A stretch of 62,977 nt of DNA from Arthrobacter sp. Lineage in GTDB: Bacteria; Actinomycetota; Actinomycetes; Actinomycetales; Micrococcaceae. The stretch covers positions 1 through 62,977 of the forward strand of contig JAHFUZ010000027.1 of NCBI GenBank assembly GCA_023264815.1, written 5' to 3'. The position numbers and the translations under genes are program-made. Under the pieces are notes generated by a model, which made no database searches, had not been told where the DNA came from, and was given only the letters and a program-made list of their open reading frames with translations. Below are positions 1-8,269 of the stretch, piece by piece. Each line of letters starts with the position of its first letter. Position 1 is the stretch's first letter.

Positions 1-908
1 CCATCGCCCAGGCCATGGACATCCACGACACCATCGGTTTTGACCTGGTGGGCATGGTGGTGGACGACATCGTGGTGGTGGGCGCCGAGCCGCTCTACAT
101 GACCGACTACATCGCCTGCGGCAAGGTTGTCCCGGAACGGATCGCGGACATTGTCCGCGGCATCGCCGCAGCCTGCTCCGTGGCCGGCACCGCCCTGGTG
201 GGCGGCGAAACCGCAGAGCACCCGGGCCTGCTGGGTGAGCACGAATACGATGTTGCCGGCGCAGCCACCGGCGTGGTTGAAGCCGACCAACTCCTGGGAC
301 CGGACCGCGTCCGCGCCGGCGACGTGGTGATCGGCATGGCCTCCTCCGGCCTGCACTCCAACGGCTACTCCCTGGTCCGCCGCGTCATCAACCACGCCGG
401 CTGGGCCCTGGACCGCCAGGTCTCCGAACTGGGCCGCACGCTCGGCGAGGAACTGCTCGAACCCACCCGCGTGTACGCCGCGGACTGCCTGGACCTGGCC
501 CGAGCCTTCCCGGTAAGCAGCTCCAACGCGGTGCACGGCTTCAGCCACGTCACCGGCGGAGGCCTGGCCGCCAACCTGGCCCGCGTCCTGCCCCAGGGCC
601 TCGTTGCCACTGTTGACCGCGCCACCTGGGAATTGCCGGCCATCTTCAAGCTGGTCTCCGAGCTGGGCAACGTTCCGCTGGCCGACCTGGAGCGCACGCT
701 GAATCTCGGTGTGGGCATGGTGGCCATCGTCTCCGCCGAAGCCGCCGACGCCGCCGTGGCCCGCCTCAATGACCGCGGCCTGCCGTCCTGGATCATGGGC
801 ACCGTCACGGCCGACTCGGATTCGATCCTCAAATCCGGCCCGGACTACGTCCAGGGCGCCAAGGGCGTGGACGGCGGCGCTGTACGCCTGGTCAACGCCT
901 ACGCCTAA
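1..908 (+). CDS. purM: Phosphoribosylformylglycinamidine cyclo-ligase (AIR synthetase), 5' end missing
   Basis: Cytosolic enzyme of purine synthesis that closes FGAM to AIR using ATP. The reading frame is open from base 3 to the TAA at 906-908, giving about 301 residues. Full PurM proteins are about 340-370 residues, so roughly the first 50-60 are outside the window. Family blocks visible are DLVGMVVDDIVVVGAEPL, the VGGETAEHPG loop, GLHSNGYSLVR, and HVTGGGLAANLARVLP near residue 180. The ATG at 15 is an internal Met, not the start. The gene faces the VOC gene; a long palindrome lies between them. Identification is from family motifs and is secure. Confidence 0.97.
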   Translation, partial: IAQAMDIHDTIGFDLVGMVVDDIVVVGAEPLYMTDYIACGKVVPERIADIVRGIAAACSVAGTALVGGETAEHPGLLGEHEYDVAGAATGVVEADQLLGPDRVRAGDVVIGMASSGLHSNGYSLVRRVINHAGWALDRQVSELGRTLGEELLEPTRVYAADCLDLARAFPVSSSNAVHGFSHVTGGGLAANLARVLPQGLVATVDRATWELPAIFKLVSELGNVPLADLERTLNLGVGMVAIVSAEAADAAVARLNDRGLPSWIMGTVTADSDSILKSGPDYVQGAKGVDGGAVRLVNAYA

Positions 909-923
909 ACTGCTTCACCACCC

Positions 924-983
924 GTCGATTGCTCCGTAACGGTCGTTTTGAGCCTTCAGAACGACCGTTACGCAGCAATCGAC
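924..983. terminator. Long intergenic palindrome, probable bidirectional terminator (repeat family 1, copy 1)
   Basis: Arms at 924-947 and 960-983 are 24 bp each with a single mismatch and a 12-base spacer containing CCTTC. It sits between the converging purM and VOC genes. A related element with the same layout and many shared positions lies at 26850-26907, also between converging genes. There is no strong T-run, so the terminator role is inferred from position. Confidence 0.7.
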
Positions 984-996
984 GCTTAAACGGGGA

Positions 997-1776
997 CTAA
1001 ACCTCCAACAGGCTGAACTCGCCGCCCTGGGGGTCCCGGAGGGTTGCCGTGGAGCCGGGCGTCTCGTGGTCCTCGGGTTCCGGTGCGATCAGCACCTCGG
1101 CGCCGGCGGCCACAGCTTTCCGGACGGTGTCGGCGACGTCGGAGACACCGAAATAGATCTGCCACCTCGCGGGTGCCTCAGCCGCGACGATCCCGGCCAC
1201 CTCGGCGCCGTTCACCATCAGCGTTGTGTAGGTCCCGCCGTCGTCCTGCGGGTATTCGGTGACCTCGTGGCCAAACAGCTGTTGGAAAAATCCGACGGCG
1301 GCCTGCGGCTCGGGCGTCAGCAGTTCCGTCCAGGAGAGCGCACCTGCCTCGTTGTACCGGCCGGAGCCCGTGTGGGTGCCGGGCTGCCACACGCCGGTGG
1401 TCCCGCCGCCGGGAGGGTCCATAAAGAGCATCACGCCGGTGTCCGCCACGTCCTCGGGCCCGAACTGCACCGAGCCGCCGGCATGCGGTACTTCCCCGGC
1501 CAGGGATCCGGCGTCCTCGGCTGCGAAATAGATGTTCCACTGCGCGGCAGTTCCCAGCGACTCCTGGTGCGGGTTCTGCGGCGCCACCACGGACACCAGG
1601 TCCGCCCCCACGAAAGCCTGCGCGTAGCTGCGGCCGTCGGGCGTGGGCAGGTCCCGGAAGGTCCAGCCGAACACGGCACCGTAGAAGGCTTTGGCTGCCT
1701 CGACGTCCCGGGTCTGGACGTCAGCCCAGCACGGCTCGCCGTGGCGGTAACGCGGTGAGGGGGAATTCTGCGGCAT
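997..1776 (-). CDS. VOC family protein with two glyoxalase-like domains
   Basis: A 259-residue protein with two vicinal-oxygen-chelate repeats. The first (about residues 10-125) begins GEPCWADVQTRDVEAAKAFY and the second (about 140-255) begins near ALSWTELLTPEPQAAVGFF. This arrangement matches the actinobacterial family often called hydroxylase or 27-kDa antigen Cfp30B-like; no substrate is established for it. ATG start with an AAAGGA ribosome-binding site. It is the only gene between the purM palindrome and the DUF3073 region and appears monocistronic. The family is confident; the reaction is unknown. Confidence 0.85.
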   Translation of the reverse strand: MPQNSPSPRYRHGEPCWADVQTRDVEAAKAFYGAVFGWTFRDLPTPDGRSYAQAFVGADLVSVVAPQNPHQESLGTAAQWNIYFAAEDAGSLAGEVPHAGGSVQFGPEDVADTGVMLFMDPPGGGTTGVWQPGTHTGSGRYNEAGALSWTELLTPEPQAAVGFFQQLFGHEVTEYPQDDGGTYTTLMVNGAEVAGIVAAEAPARWQIYFGVSDVADTVRKAVAAGAEVLIAPEPEDHETPGSTATLRDPQGGEFSLLEV

Positions 1777-1826
1777 GGGAGGTCCTTTCGCGGGAGGAGC
1801 ATCGCATCAGGACTCCAGTCAACACC

Positions 1827-1870
1827 AAAAAGCCCGCCGCCTGCACCGGATTCCGGCACAGGCAACGGGC
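1827..1870 (-). terminator. Rho-independent terminator on the minus strand, downstream of DUF3073
   Basis: Read on the minus strand, 1870-1852 pairs with 1850-1832 over 19 positions, including four G-U pairs, and is followed by five T (1831-1827). On the plus strand those four positions would be A-C mismatches and no T-run follows. The signal is therefore strand-specific and fits termination of minus-strand RNA. Confidence 0.75.
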
Positions 1871-1884
1871 CTGATAACTGAGGC

Positions 1885-1917
1885 CAGCACCGCGGACCGC
1901 CTGGGTCCAGGGTGCTG
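1885..1917 (-). other. Stem-loop in the 3' region of the DUF3073 transcript
   Basis: Arms 1885-1898 and 1904-1917 pair with one mismatch and one G-U pair when read on the minus strand, and less well on the plus strand. With the terminator at 1827-1870 it makes a structured stretch of about 190 bases between the DUF3073 stop codon and the end of the terminator. It could be an untranslated tail or a small RNA. Confidence 0.45.
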
Positions 1918-2012
1918 AATAAGAAGCGCTGTACGTGCGGACAGATGTGGCGTCCGGTTGTACTGCGGCGTCACGGGGCCGGCAGCCTTACGGCGAGGCC
2001 GGCTTGCGACAT

Positions 2013-2246
2013 CTAGCCGATCCGACGGGAATCTACCTCGTCGTCGTCTTCTTCCAAATCATCCGCGTACTTATCCACATAAGCCGAATAATCCGGTTCA
2101 ACCGGCTCATTCGCGAAATGGCTCGTGGCACGACCACCCGGGCCCGTCAGCTCACGCTGAAGTGCCGAATAGTCGGTGTTCGGGGAGTAGTACTTAATAT
2201 CCCGAGCCTGCTTGGTAGCTTTTGCCTTTTGACGGCCGCGCCCCAT
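2013..2246 (-). CDS. DUF3073 family small basic/acidic protein
   Basis: A 77-residue protein starting MGRGRQKAKATKQARDIKYY, the hallmark of DUF3073, a conserved actinobacterial family of unknown role. The N-terminal half is strongly basic and the C-terminal part is acidic (DLEEDDDEVD). The frame stays open upstream to 2333, but the ATG at 2246 has a clear AAAGGGGG ribosome-binding site and matches the family start. Its position next to purM is typical for this family. Possible nucleic-acid contact is only an inference from charge. Confidence 0.9.
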   Translation of the reverse strand: MGRGRQKAKATKQARDIKYYSPNTDYSALQRELTGPGGRATSHFANEPVEPDYSAYVDKYADDLEEDDDEVDSRRIG

Positions 2247-2518
2247 GGCGTGACCCCCTTTTGTACTTGGACCGGAGGTGGTCACCTTGGCTATCGGTGA
2301 GGCCCCGGAATGTTTGGTCAATTTGTCGTACACCTAGATTACATGCTTTCGGCGGCCGGTGCTTGCCAGCCTGTGCGTCCGGGCCGCATGTCGGGTACCC
2401 TTGCCGCGGCGAACCGCGGGGTTCCCGGCTTTTTTGTTGGATAGAGTCTCTTCAACAACTGCCGGTCCGAGTGCACGGATCGGCATCCGGCCGAGGCGAA
2501 ACCTGGAGGGGTATCCGG

Positions 2519-3160
2519 ATGGACCACCACGAACCGCGTCCTGTCCCGCCCAAACCTGCCGCCCCGCCCACGGCCGATTTGCCCCAGGTCACGGCCGGGG
2601 AAGTGACCCCGGAGATCCCCCAACGAAAACCCCGGCGAGCCGTATCCACCCTGCTGAAGGCAATCTTTGTGCTGGTCCTGCTCGGCGTTGTGGGCGGCCT
2701 GGTGTGGCTCGCCAACTGGCTTGGCGCCGAGACGGCCGGCCCGCCCGCCGATCCTGGCTCCGTTGTTGTGGAAATCTCACCCACTCCCCTGGCCAGCCCC
2801 CTCGCCTTGCCGCGGGAGGGTGTGACGCCGCACGACTACCGGCTGGGAGACTGCTTTAAGGACTTTGATGCTGCGGCCCTGCGGTCCACCGTGGTGGCCT
2901 GCGATACCGGCCACTCAGCCCAGCTGGTGGCCGTGTTCCGCTACCCCGGCAACGACTCGTATCCGGGCCGGGATGCCCTCGCCGCCAAAGCGCTGGAAGC
3001 GTGCCAGGCAACCAGGCTGGCGCCGGCAGCCAACGACTACACGCTGAACTTCCAGCGAGCCTACCCCAGCAGCACGAGCTGGGAATCGGGTGACCGCCGG
3101 GTGGACTGCTACGTGACGGCCGACGGCGGCAACGTCATCAACGCCAGCGTGCTCCCCTGA
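2519..3160 (+). CDS. Septum_form domain membrane-anchored protein
   Basis: A 213-residue protein: Pro-rich cytoplasmic N-terminus (residues 1-40), one membrane helix (about 45-67, LLKAIFVLVLLGVVGGLVWL), then an extracytoplasmic domain with YRLGDCF, VACDTGHSAQL and a second Cys pair typical of the actinobacterial Septum_form family. The role in division is only suggested by the family name. The ATG at 2519 has GGAGGGG just upstream; the longer open frame from 2222 lacks support. The stop codon lies beside a perfect hairpin. Confidence 0.82.
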   Translation: MDHHEPRPVPPKPAAPPTADLPQVTAGEVTPEIPQRKPRRAVSTLLKAIFVLVLLGVVGGLVWLANWLGAETAGPPADPGSVVVEISPTPLASPLALPREGVTPHDYRLGDCFKDFDAAALRSTVVACDTGHSAQLVAVFRYPGNDSYPGRDALAAKALEACQATRLAPAANDYTLNFQRAYPSSTSWESGDRRVDCYVTADGGNVINASVLP

Positions 3161-3177
3161 GTGTCCAGGGGAGCACG
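3148..3177 (+). terminator. Hairpin overlapping the end of the Septum_form gene
   Basis: Perfect 11-bp arms at 3148-3158 and 3167-3177 with an 8-base loop. The left arm is the last codons of the gene. There is no T-run, so this is a possible weak terminator or 3' stabiliser between two converging genes. Confidence 0.5.
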
Positions 3178-3213
3178 ACGGCGTTGCGCCAGTTCCGGCG
3201 TCAGCTCGCCGGG

Positions 3214-3492
3214 TCAGTGGATGTCTGAGGGGTGCTTAGCCAGGGGTGTCACCGAGATGTCCATGTACGGGAACAGCGGCAGGCCCGAGAGCATGGTGTG
3301 CAGTTCGTCGTTGCTCTCGGCGTCGAACACCGAGTAGTTGGAGTATTCGCCCACAACGCGCCAGATGTGGCGCCACTTGCCCTGCTGCTGCAGGTCCTGC
3401 GAGTAGGCCTTTTCGGTTGCCTTGATGGCGGCCGCCTCCTCCGACGGCATATTGGCGGGGAGATTGACGTCCATACGTACCAGGAACAGCAT
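3214..3492 (-). CDS. Muconolactone delta-isomerase family protein
   Basis: A 92-residue protein beginning MLFLVRMDVNLPANMP, with the compact ferredoxin-like layout and length of CatC, which isomerises muconolactone to 3-oxoadipate enol-lactone in catechol degradation. The AAGGGA ribosome-binding site supports the start. It lies 43 bases downstream of the AtoE-type transporter gene on the same strand, so both are probably one operon facing the LysR gene. No other catechol genes are present, so the substrate may differ from classical muconolactone and catC is not assigned as a name. Confidence 0.82.
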   Translation of the reverse strand: MLFLVRMDVNLPANMPSEEAAAIKATEKAYSQDLQQQGKWRHIWRVVGEYSNYSVFDAESNDELHTMLSGLPLFPYMDISVTPLAKHPSDIH

Positions 3493-3535
3493 ATGTTTCC
3501 CTTTTCTAGTAGTGCCGGGTCCAGTGGTGGCGGGC

Positions 3536-4924
3536 TTAGCCCAGGTAGCCCCAGAGGAGGATGGCGGCGATGTAGATGATTCCCACCCAGAACATCATGA
3601 TCACGGTGTAACCCATAATGTCTTTGAGCTTGAGCTTGGACAGGGCCAGCGCCGGCAGGATCCAGAAGGGCTGGACCAGGTCGTTCCAGGCATTGCCCAG
3701 CATCACGGACATGGACGTCTGGGCCGTGGAAGCGCCGATGGCATTGGCCGCATCGATCATGAACGGCCCCTGGATCATCCAGTGGCCGCCGCCGGACGGG
3801 GCGAAGAAGTTGATCAGGAACGAGCTGACCAGGCCCCAGAACGGCAGGGTCTCAGGGGTGGAGATGCTGGTGAAGACGCCGGAGATGGTCACCACCAGGC
3901 CGGACGCGGCCATGATTGCCATGATGCCCGCGTAGAACGGGAACTGCAGGATGATGCCGGAGATGGTCTTGATGCCCTCGTTGAGCTGCTTCAAGTAGGC
4001 GTTGGGGGTGCCCAGGAGCAGGATCCCGAGGAACAGGATGAAGAAGTTGATCAGGTTGAGGTCAACGCCGCCGCCGCGGATGAAGTGCACCACCACGTAG
4101 GCCATGCCCAGCGCGCCGATGGCCATGGCCAGGATGCGGCTGTTGTTGAGCTTCGAGGCGAAGGTGTTGGCGTCCAGGTCCACCGCAACGGCCTTGGCGG
4201 GCCCGGCGACATGGAGTTCGCGGTTGATTTCCGTGACCGGCTGGCCCGGCTTGGGGTGCAGCATGGCGTTCAGCAGCGGCAGCGTCACCAGGACCACGGC
4301 CGCAGTGACAAGCATGGGCAGCGAGAAGATGGTCTCGGCGAGCGGGATGAGGCCCATCTGCTTCTCCATGGGGTGGCCCGGCGTCGAAATGACCATGGGA
4401 ATGGTGGCGGAGAGCCCCAGCCCATACATGGTGAAGCCGCTGTAGGCTGCGGCGATGATCAGCGGGTAGTGGACACCCTTCACGTGCAGGGCCAGCTTCT
4501 TGGCAATGATGCCGCCGATGACCAGGCCGAAGCCCCAGTTGAGGTAGGAGCCCACGGCGCCCACCAGCGTTGCCACGATCACGGCGGTGCGCGGGGTTTC
4601 CACGTGGCTGACGATCGCGTTGAGCAGGCGCTCGACGACGGGCGCGTTGGCCAGCACGTAGCCCATGGCCAGGATGACGGCCATCTGCGTGGTGAAGGCG
4701 AGCAAGGACCAGAACCCGCTGCCCCAGGACGCCGTGACGTCATCGAAGCTCTGGCCTTCGATGGTGATGGCGAGGATGACGGTCAGGATGGTCAGGATGA
4801 TGGCGAAGACGAAGGGGTCCGGCAGGTAGCGCCGCATCAGCTCGGTGAAGAAGCCGGTCACCTTCTGCATGCCGACGGCACGTTTGGCGACGGGGAGTTC
4901 GGCCCTGTCCATAGTTTTGGTCAT
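3536..4924 (-). CDS. Short-chain fatty acid transporter, AtoE family
   Basis: A 462-residue polytopic membrane protein with about 11-12 hydrophobic segments. It contains the AtoE-type stretches FTELMRRYLPDPFVFAIIL near the N-terminus and FFAPSGGGHWMIQGPF around residue 380. Known members import short-chain fatty acids. The ATG at 4924 is preferred because GAGG sits six bases upstream; the in-frame ATG at 4936 would place that ribosome-binding site inside the gene. It is co-oriented with the muconolactone-isomerase-like gene and divergent from the LysR gene, which probably controls both. Confidence 0.88.
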   Translation of the reverse strand: MTKTMDRAELPVAKRAVGMQKVTGFFTELMRRYLPDPFVFAIILTILTVILAITIEGQSFDDVTASWGSGFWSLLAFTTQMAVILAMGYVLANAPVVERLLNAIVSHVETPRTAVIVATLVGAVGSYLNWGFGLVIGGIIAKKLALHVKGVHYPLIIAAAYSGFTMYGLGLSATIPMVISTPGHPMEKQMGLIPLAETIFSLPMLVTAAVVLVTLPLLNAMLHPKPGQPVTEINRELHVAGPAKAVAVDLDANTFASKLNNSRILAMAIGALGMAYVVVHFIRGGGVDLNLINFFILFLGILLLGTPNAYLKQLNEGIKTISGIILQFPFYAGIMAIMAASGLVVTISGVFTSISTPETLPFWGLVSSFLINFFAPSGGGHWMIQGPFMIDAANAIGASTAQTSMSVMLGNAWNDLVQPFWILPALALSKLKLKDIMGYTVIMMFWVGIIYIAAILLWGYLG

Positions 4925-5079
4925 GATGGTCCTCATTGAATTGTCAGTAACGTGGCGCGCGGCAGGTCACCGGGGGTGCCTGGAGGCTGGCCTTGGGGAG
5001 GCGAAGGGATGCTTTTCCGGCGGACGGCGGCAGCCAATGCTCCGCGTCACAGCCGTGGGTAACCTAGCGCACACTCAAG

Positions 5080-5097
5080 ATCGCAGAATCATGCGAT
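5080..5097. promoter_or_regulatory. Candidate LysR operator palindrome
   Basis: ATCGCA, six bases, TGCGAT: a perfect 6-bp dyad in the 234-base gap between the transporter and the divergent LysR gene. Its position fits a LysR-type binding site, but the spacing is not the textbook T-N11-A form. Confidence 0.4.
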
Positions 5098-5158
5098 AAG
5101 TGTCCAATAAACTATGGCTAATGGGCCGATTACGAAACCGTTATGGATGGCTGGGCAG

Positions 5159-6076
5159 ATGCATCTGAAGTACCTTCGGGCGTTCGCGGTCCTCGCCGAG
5201 GAACTGCACTTCGGCCGCGCGGCAGAGCGCCTGGCGGTGGCGCAACCGCAGCTCAGCGTGTGGATCCGCAGGCTGGAACAGGAGCTCGGCGTCGTACTCT
5301 TTGAACGGTCCCCGCGCGCCGTCCGACTGACGGATGCAGGCCACGCCGTGCTGGGGCCCGTCCTGAAGACCCTGGAAAGCGCCAGCATGATTGAGCGCGC
5401 CGCCGTGCTGGGGAGCTCGGCCGTGGTGGGGCAGGTGGTGGTGGGGTATGCCGGCGCCAGCAGCCGGGATGTGGTGCCGCCGCTGGCCAAGGCCGTGCGG
5501 GCCGCCGAGCCGGGCATCGAGCTGAAGCTGAAGTCCCTGGTGTATGGGGGCCTGGCGCCGGCAGAAGTGGCCTCCGGCGCCATCGACATCGGCTTTGCCC
5601 GGCTGCCCGTCCGGGACAAGGATGTCCGGAAGCGCGTGTTCGCTTATGAGCGCATCCTGGTGGCGCTGCCGGAGGACCATGCGCTGGCAGCGGGTGACAC
5701 CGTCCGGCTGCGGGATCTGGCAGGCGAGCCGTTTGTGGCGTTCCCGGCGACCATCGGTTCGAACCTGCGGGAGGCCATGACGCGGCTGGCCCTGGAGGCT
5801 GGGTTTTCGCCGCGGGTGATGCAGGAGGCCCCCGATTCCTACGCCGTCCTGAGCCTGGTGGCGGCCGGGGTGGGTGTCACGCTCACGTTGTCGTCAGTCC
5901 GGCACATCAACCCGCCTGGGCTGGTCTACCGTGAGCTTGCCGGTCCTCCGGTCCATCTGGCGGCTGCCGTGGTGTGGCGCGGGCATGGCGTTGGCCGGGC
6001 CACGCAGGCCGTCCTGGAGCTCTTCGAGAGGATCATGCCGACTCCGGCCGAGCCGGGCGGGCGCATCCTGGACTGA
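5159..6076 (+). CDS. LysR family transcriptional regulator
   Basis: A 305-residue regulator. The N-terminal winged helix-turn-helix starts MHLKYLRAFAVLAEELHFGRA and continues through QPQLSVWIRRLEQELGVVLFER; the effector domain follows from about residue 90. In-frame ATGs at 5114 and 5147 also exist, but LysR proteins normally begin one to five residues before the first helix, so 5159 is chosen; none has a strong ribosome-binding site. It is divergent from the transporter / isomerase pair, which is the usual arrangement for a LysR activator and its target. The effector is unknown. Confidence 0.9.
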   Translation: MHLKYLRAFAVLAEELHFGRAAERLAVAQPQLSVWIRRLEQELGVVLFERSPRAVRLTDAGHAVLGPVLKTLESASMIERAAVLGSSAVVGQVVVGYAGASSRDVVPPLAKAVRAAEPGIELKLKSLVYGGLAPAEVASGAIDIGFARLPVRDKDVRKRVFAYERILVALPEDHALAAGDTVRLRDLAGEPFVAFPATIGSNLREAMTRLALEAGFSPRVMQEAPDSYAVLSLVAAGVGVTLTLSSVRHINPPGLVYRELAGPPVHLAAAVVWRGHGVGRATQAVLELFERIMPTPAEPGGRILD

Positions 6077-6112
6077 CTCCCGGTGGTGCTGAACTCCCGG
6101 CCGGACCGGAGA

Positions 6113-7072
6113 TCATTTCCGTTTCGGGACCCGCTCCGTCGCAGGGCTGACGCCTGGGCCGCTGGTGTGGGGTGGGCGTCGGGCAAAGACCTGCTTGTTG
6201 GCCAGGGCAACGCCCGCAAGGACGATCGTCCCGCCGAACACCTGGGAGGCCGTCAGCGGCTGGCCCACCACAAGGCTCAGCACGGCCGTGAATACCGTGA
6301 TCAGGTTCAGGAACACGCCTGCCTTGGCAGGTTCGATGGTCTGCAGGGCCCGGTTCCACAGCACGTAGGACAGCAGGGACGGGAACAATGCGATGTAGGC
6401 CAGCGACCACATGCTGCCGGCACTCTGCGGCAGGTCAATGCCCTGCACTGCGGCAACGGGCGTCAGGGCCAGGACCACAACAAGCCCCTGGAGGGCAGTG
6501 GACGTGATCGGCGGCAGGCGCGGTGCCTTGCGGCCAATGATCGTGTAGGCGCTCCAGCTCACGATCGCCCCGAGCATCAGCAGGTCCCCGGCGTTATGCT
6601 GCGTGCCCAAGATTGTGAGCAGCTGGCCTTTGCTGAGGATGACGAGAACCCCCAGCAGGGCGAGCACCAGACCCACCAGGCCAGACCAGCTAAGGCGCTC
6701 CTTGAGGAACACCACCGACGCCAGCACAATCAACGCCGGATTAAACGCGTTGATGAGAGAGGCGCTGAAAGCATCGGTGAACTGCAGGGCCGCGTAGAGG
6801 AGAAAGTTGTAGCCGGCCAGGCCGAAGGCGCTCAGTGCCAGCAGCCAAGGCCACGAGCGCAGGACCTGCCGCCAGGCCGGGCGCTCGACCATACGGGCCA
6901 CCAGGAACAGCGGCACCAGGGCCAGCAACCACCGCAGGTACACCAGGCTGAGCGGGCTGAGCTCGGCGATCGCCATCTTGCCAACAATGTAATTGCCGGC
7001 CCAGAACAGCGTTGCGGCGAGCAGGGACAGGACTGCCACAAGCATCGAACGTGAGAAACGCATCGGCTTCAT
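6113..7072 (-). CDS. EamA-type DMT superfamily transporter
   Basis: A 319-residue inner-membrane protein with ten hydrophobic segments in two EamA halves. The first half begins AATLFWAGNYIVGKMAIAEL; the second begins near residue 152 with a GAIVSWSAYTIIGRK motif. Such proteins usually export metabolites or amino acids; the substrate cannot be read from sequence. The gene converges on the LysR gene and is followed by only 36 bases. A second Met lies at residue 4. Confidence 0.86.
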   Translation of the reverse strand: MKPMRFSRSMLVAVLSLLAATLFWAGNYIVGKMAIAELSPLSLVYLRWLLALVPLFLVARMVERPAWRQVLRSWPWLLALSAFGLAGYNFLLYAALQFTDAFSASLINAFNPALIVLASVVFLKERLSWSGLVGLVLALLGVLVILSKGQLLTILGTQHNAGDLLMLGAIVSWSAYTIIGRKAPRLPPITSTALQGLVVVLALTPVAAVQGIDLPQSAGSMWSLAYIALFPSLLSYVLWNRALQTIEPAKAGVFLNLITVFTAVLSLVVGQPLTASQVFGGTIVLAGVALANKQVFARRPPHTSGPGVSPATERVPKRK

Positions 7073-7124
7073 CCTAGCCCTGCAGCCATGTACGCCGGCC
7101 TCTCGAACAAGGCGAACGACGGCG

Positions 7125-8198
7125 TCACCAACCTCCGCGGGTGGGCGTATGTCCCGTTCGGGCGTCGTCGGGCATGGCCATTTCGGCCCGCAGGCCCAGG
7201 AGCCGGATCGGACGGTCCGCTTCGATTCCGGCGGCGAGGTCCAGGGCCCGGGCGAGGATTTCGGCCCGGTTGAAAGTCTCGGGAATCTTCCTCGCGTGGG
7301 TCTTGGTGATGAACGGCGCGTACCGGACCTTGAGGGTCAGGCCCACTACGGGCCGCCCCTCGGCGGCGACATCCTCGAGGACGCGGGCGGTCAGCTCCCG
7401 CACGGCGTCGTCCACCTGGGCGGACTCGGTCAGGTCGCGCTGGAAGGTGGTCTCCCGGCTGTGTCCGCGGGCAACCCACGGGGTGTCGTCCACAACGGCG
7501 GCCCCGTCCCCGCGTCCCAGCTCCGCGTACCAGGGCCCCATCCGGGGGCCGAACTCGGGGACCAGGTCCTGGGGGTCGGACGCGGCGAGTTCGGCAACCG
7601 TGGTGATGCCAAGTTTGGCCAGCCTGCCCGACACCTTGGTTCCGACGCCCCACAGGTCCTTCGTGGGGCGGCCTCCCATGACGTCGAGCCAGTTTCCGGC
7701 GGTGAGGCGGAAGATTCCGGCGGGCTTGCCGAAGCCAGTGGCCACCTTGGCCCGGACCAGGGTATCGCCGATGCCCACGCTGCAATGCAGTTGCGTCCGC
7801 TCCAGGACAGCGGCCTGCACCTGCCGGGCGTAGGCTTCGGGGTCCTCCGTCCCGACGCCCACGAAGGCCTCGTCCCACCCCAGGACCTGCACGGTGGCGC
7901 CGGGCTGCGCACGCAGGGTGGCCATCACGGCTTCAGACGCCTCAAGGTAAGCCTCCTGATCAACGGGCAGGATCACAGCGTCGGGCACCTTCCGGGCCGC
8001 GATGCGCAAGGGCATGCCGGAGCCCACGCCGAACGCCCGCGCTTCGTAGGACGCGGTGGACACCACTGCCCGTTCCGTGGGGTCGCCCCGGCCGCCCACA
8101 ATAATCGGCTTTCCGGCCAGCTCCGGCCGCCGCAGTACTTCGACCGCCGCGATGAACTGGTCGAGATCCACATGCAGCACCCACCGGATTCCGCTCAC
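7125..8198 (-). CDS. dinB: DNA polymerase IV (Y-family translesion polymerase)
   Basis: A 357-residue Y-family polymerase. The first catalytic Asp is in VLHVDLDQFIAAVE near the start and the DE pair is in GWDEAFVG near residue 105. The finger and little-finger regions follow, with an HhH-like LWGVGTKVSGRLAKLGI near residue 185. It lengthens primers past damaged template with low fidelity. An in-frame TTG at 8225 lies inside the clpB terminator stem, so the GTG at 8198 (protein begins VSGIRWVLHVD) is preferred. It is downstream of clpB on the same strand but separated by that terminator. No SOS box was identified. Confidence 0.92.
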   Translation of the reverse strand: MSGIRWVLHVDLDQFIAAVEVLRRPELAGKPIIVGGRGDPTERAVVSTASYEARAFGVGSGMPLRIAARKVPDAVILPVDQEAYLEASEAVMATLRAQPGATVQVLGWDEAFVGVGTEDPEAYARQVQAAVLERTQLHCSVGIGDTLVRAKVATGFGKPAGIFRLTAGNWLDVMGGRPTKDLWGVGTKVSGRLAKLGITTVAELAASDPQDLVPEFGPRMGPWYAELGRGDGAAVVDDTPWVARGHSRETTFQRDLTESAQVDDAVRELTARVLEDVAAEGRPVVGLTLKVRYAPFITKTHARKIPETFNRAEILARALDLAAGIEADRPIRLLGLRAEMAMPDDARTGHTPTRGGW

Positions 8199-8219
8199 GC
8201 CACCAGTCTGCCCCAATAC

Positions 8220-8254
8220 AGCCAAAGGCGCCCCCGGAGGGGGCGCCTTTGGCT
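8220..8254 (-). terminator. Strong hairpin terminator after clpB
   Basis: Perfect 16-bp arms at 8220-8235 and 8239-8254 with a three-base loop, very GC-rich at the loop end. It sits 16 bases after the clpB stop codon. The T-tract is short, as is common in actinobacteria. Confidence 0.85.
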
Positions 8255-8269
8255 ACAGACAGACTCGCT

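Noticed and set aside
3422..4939. 505-codon open frame on the plus strand
   Set aside because: Antisense shadow of the AtoE-type transporter; composition rich in His, Gly and Asp as expected from reverse-complemented membrane codons.
8199..8225. TTG at 8225 as the dinB start
   Set aside because: It lies inside the stem of the clpB terminator; the GTG at 8198 gives the normal polymerase IV N-terminus.
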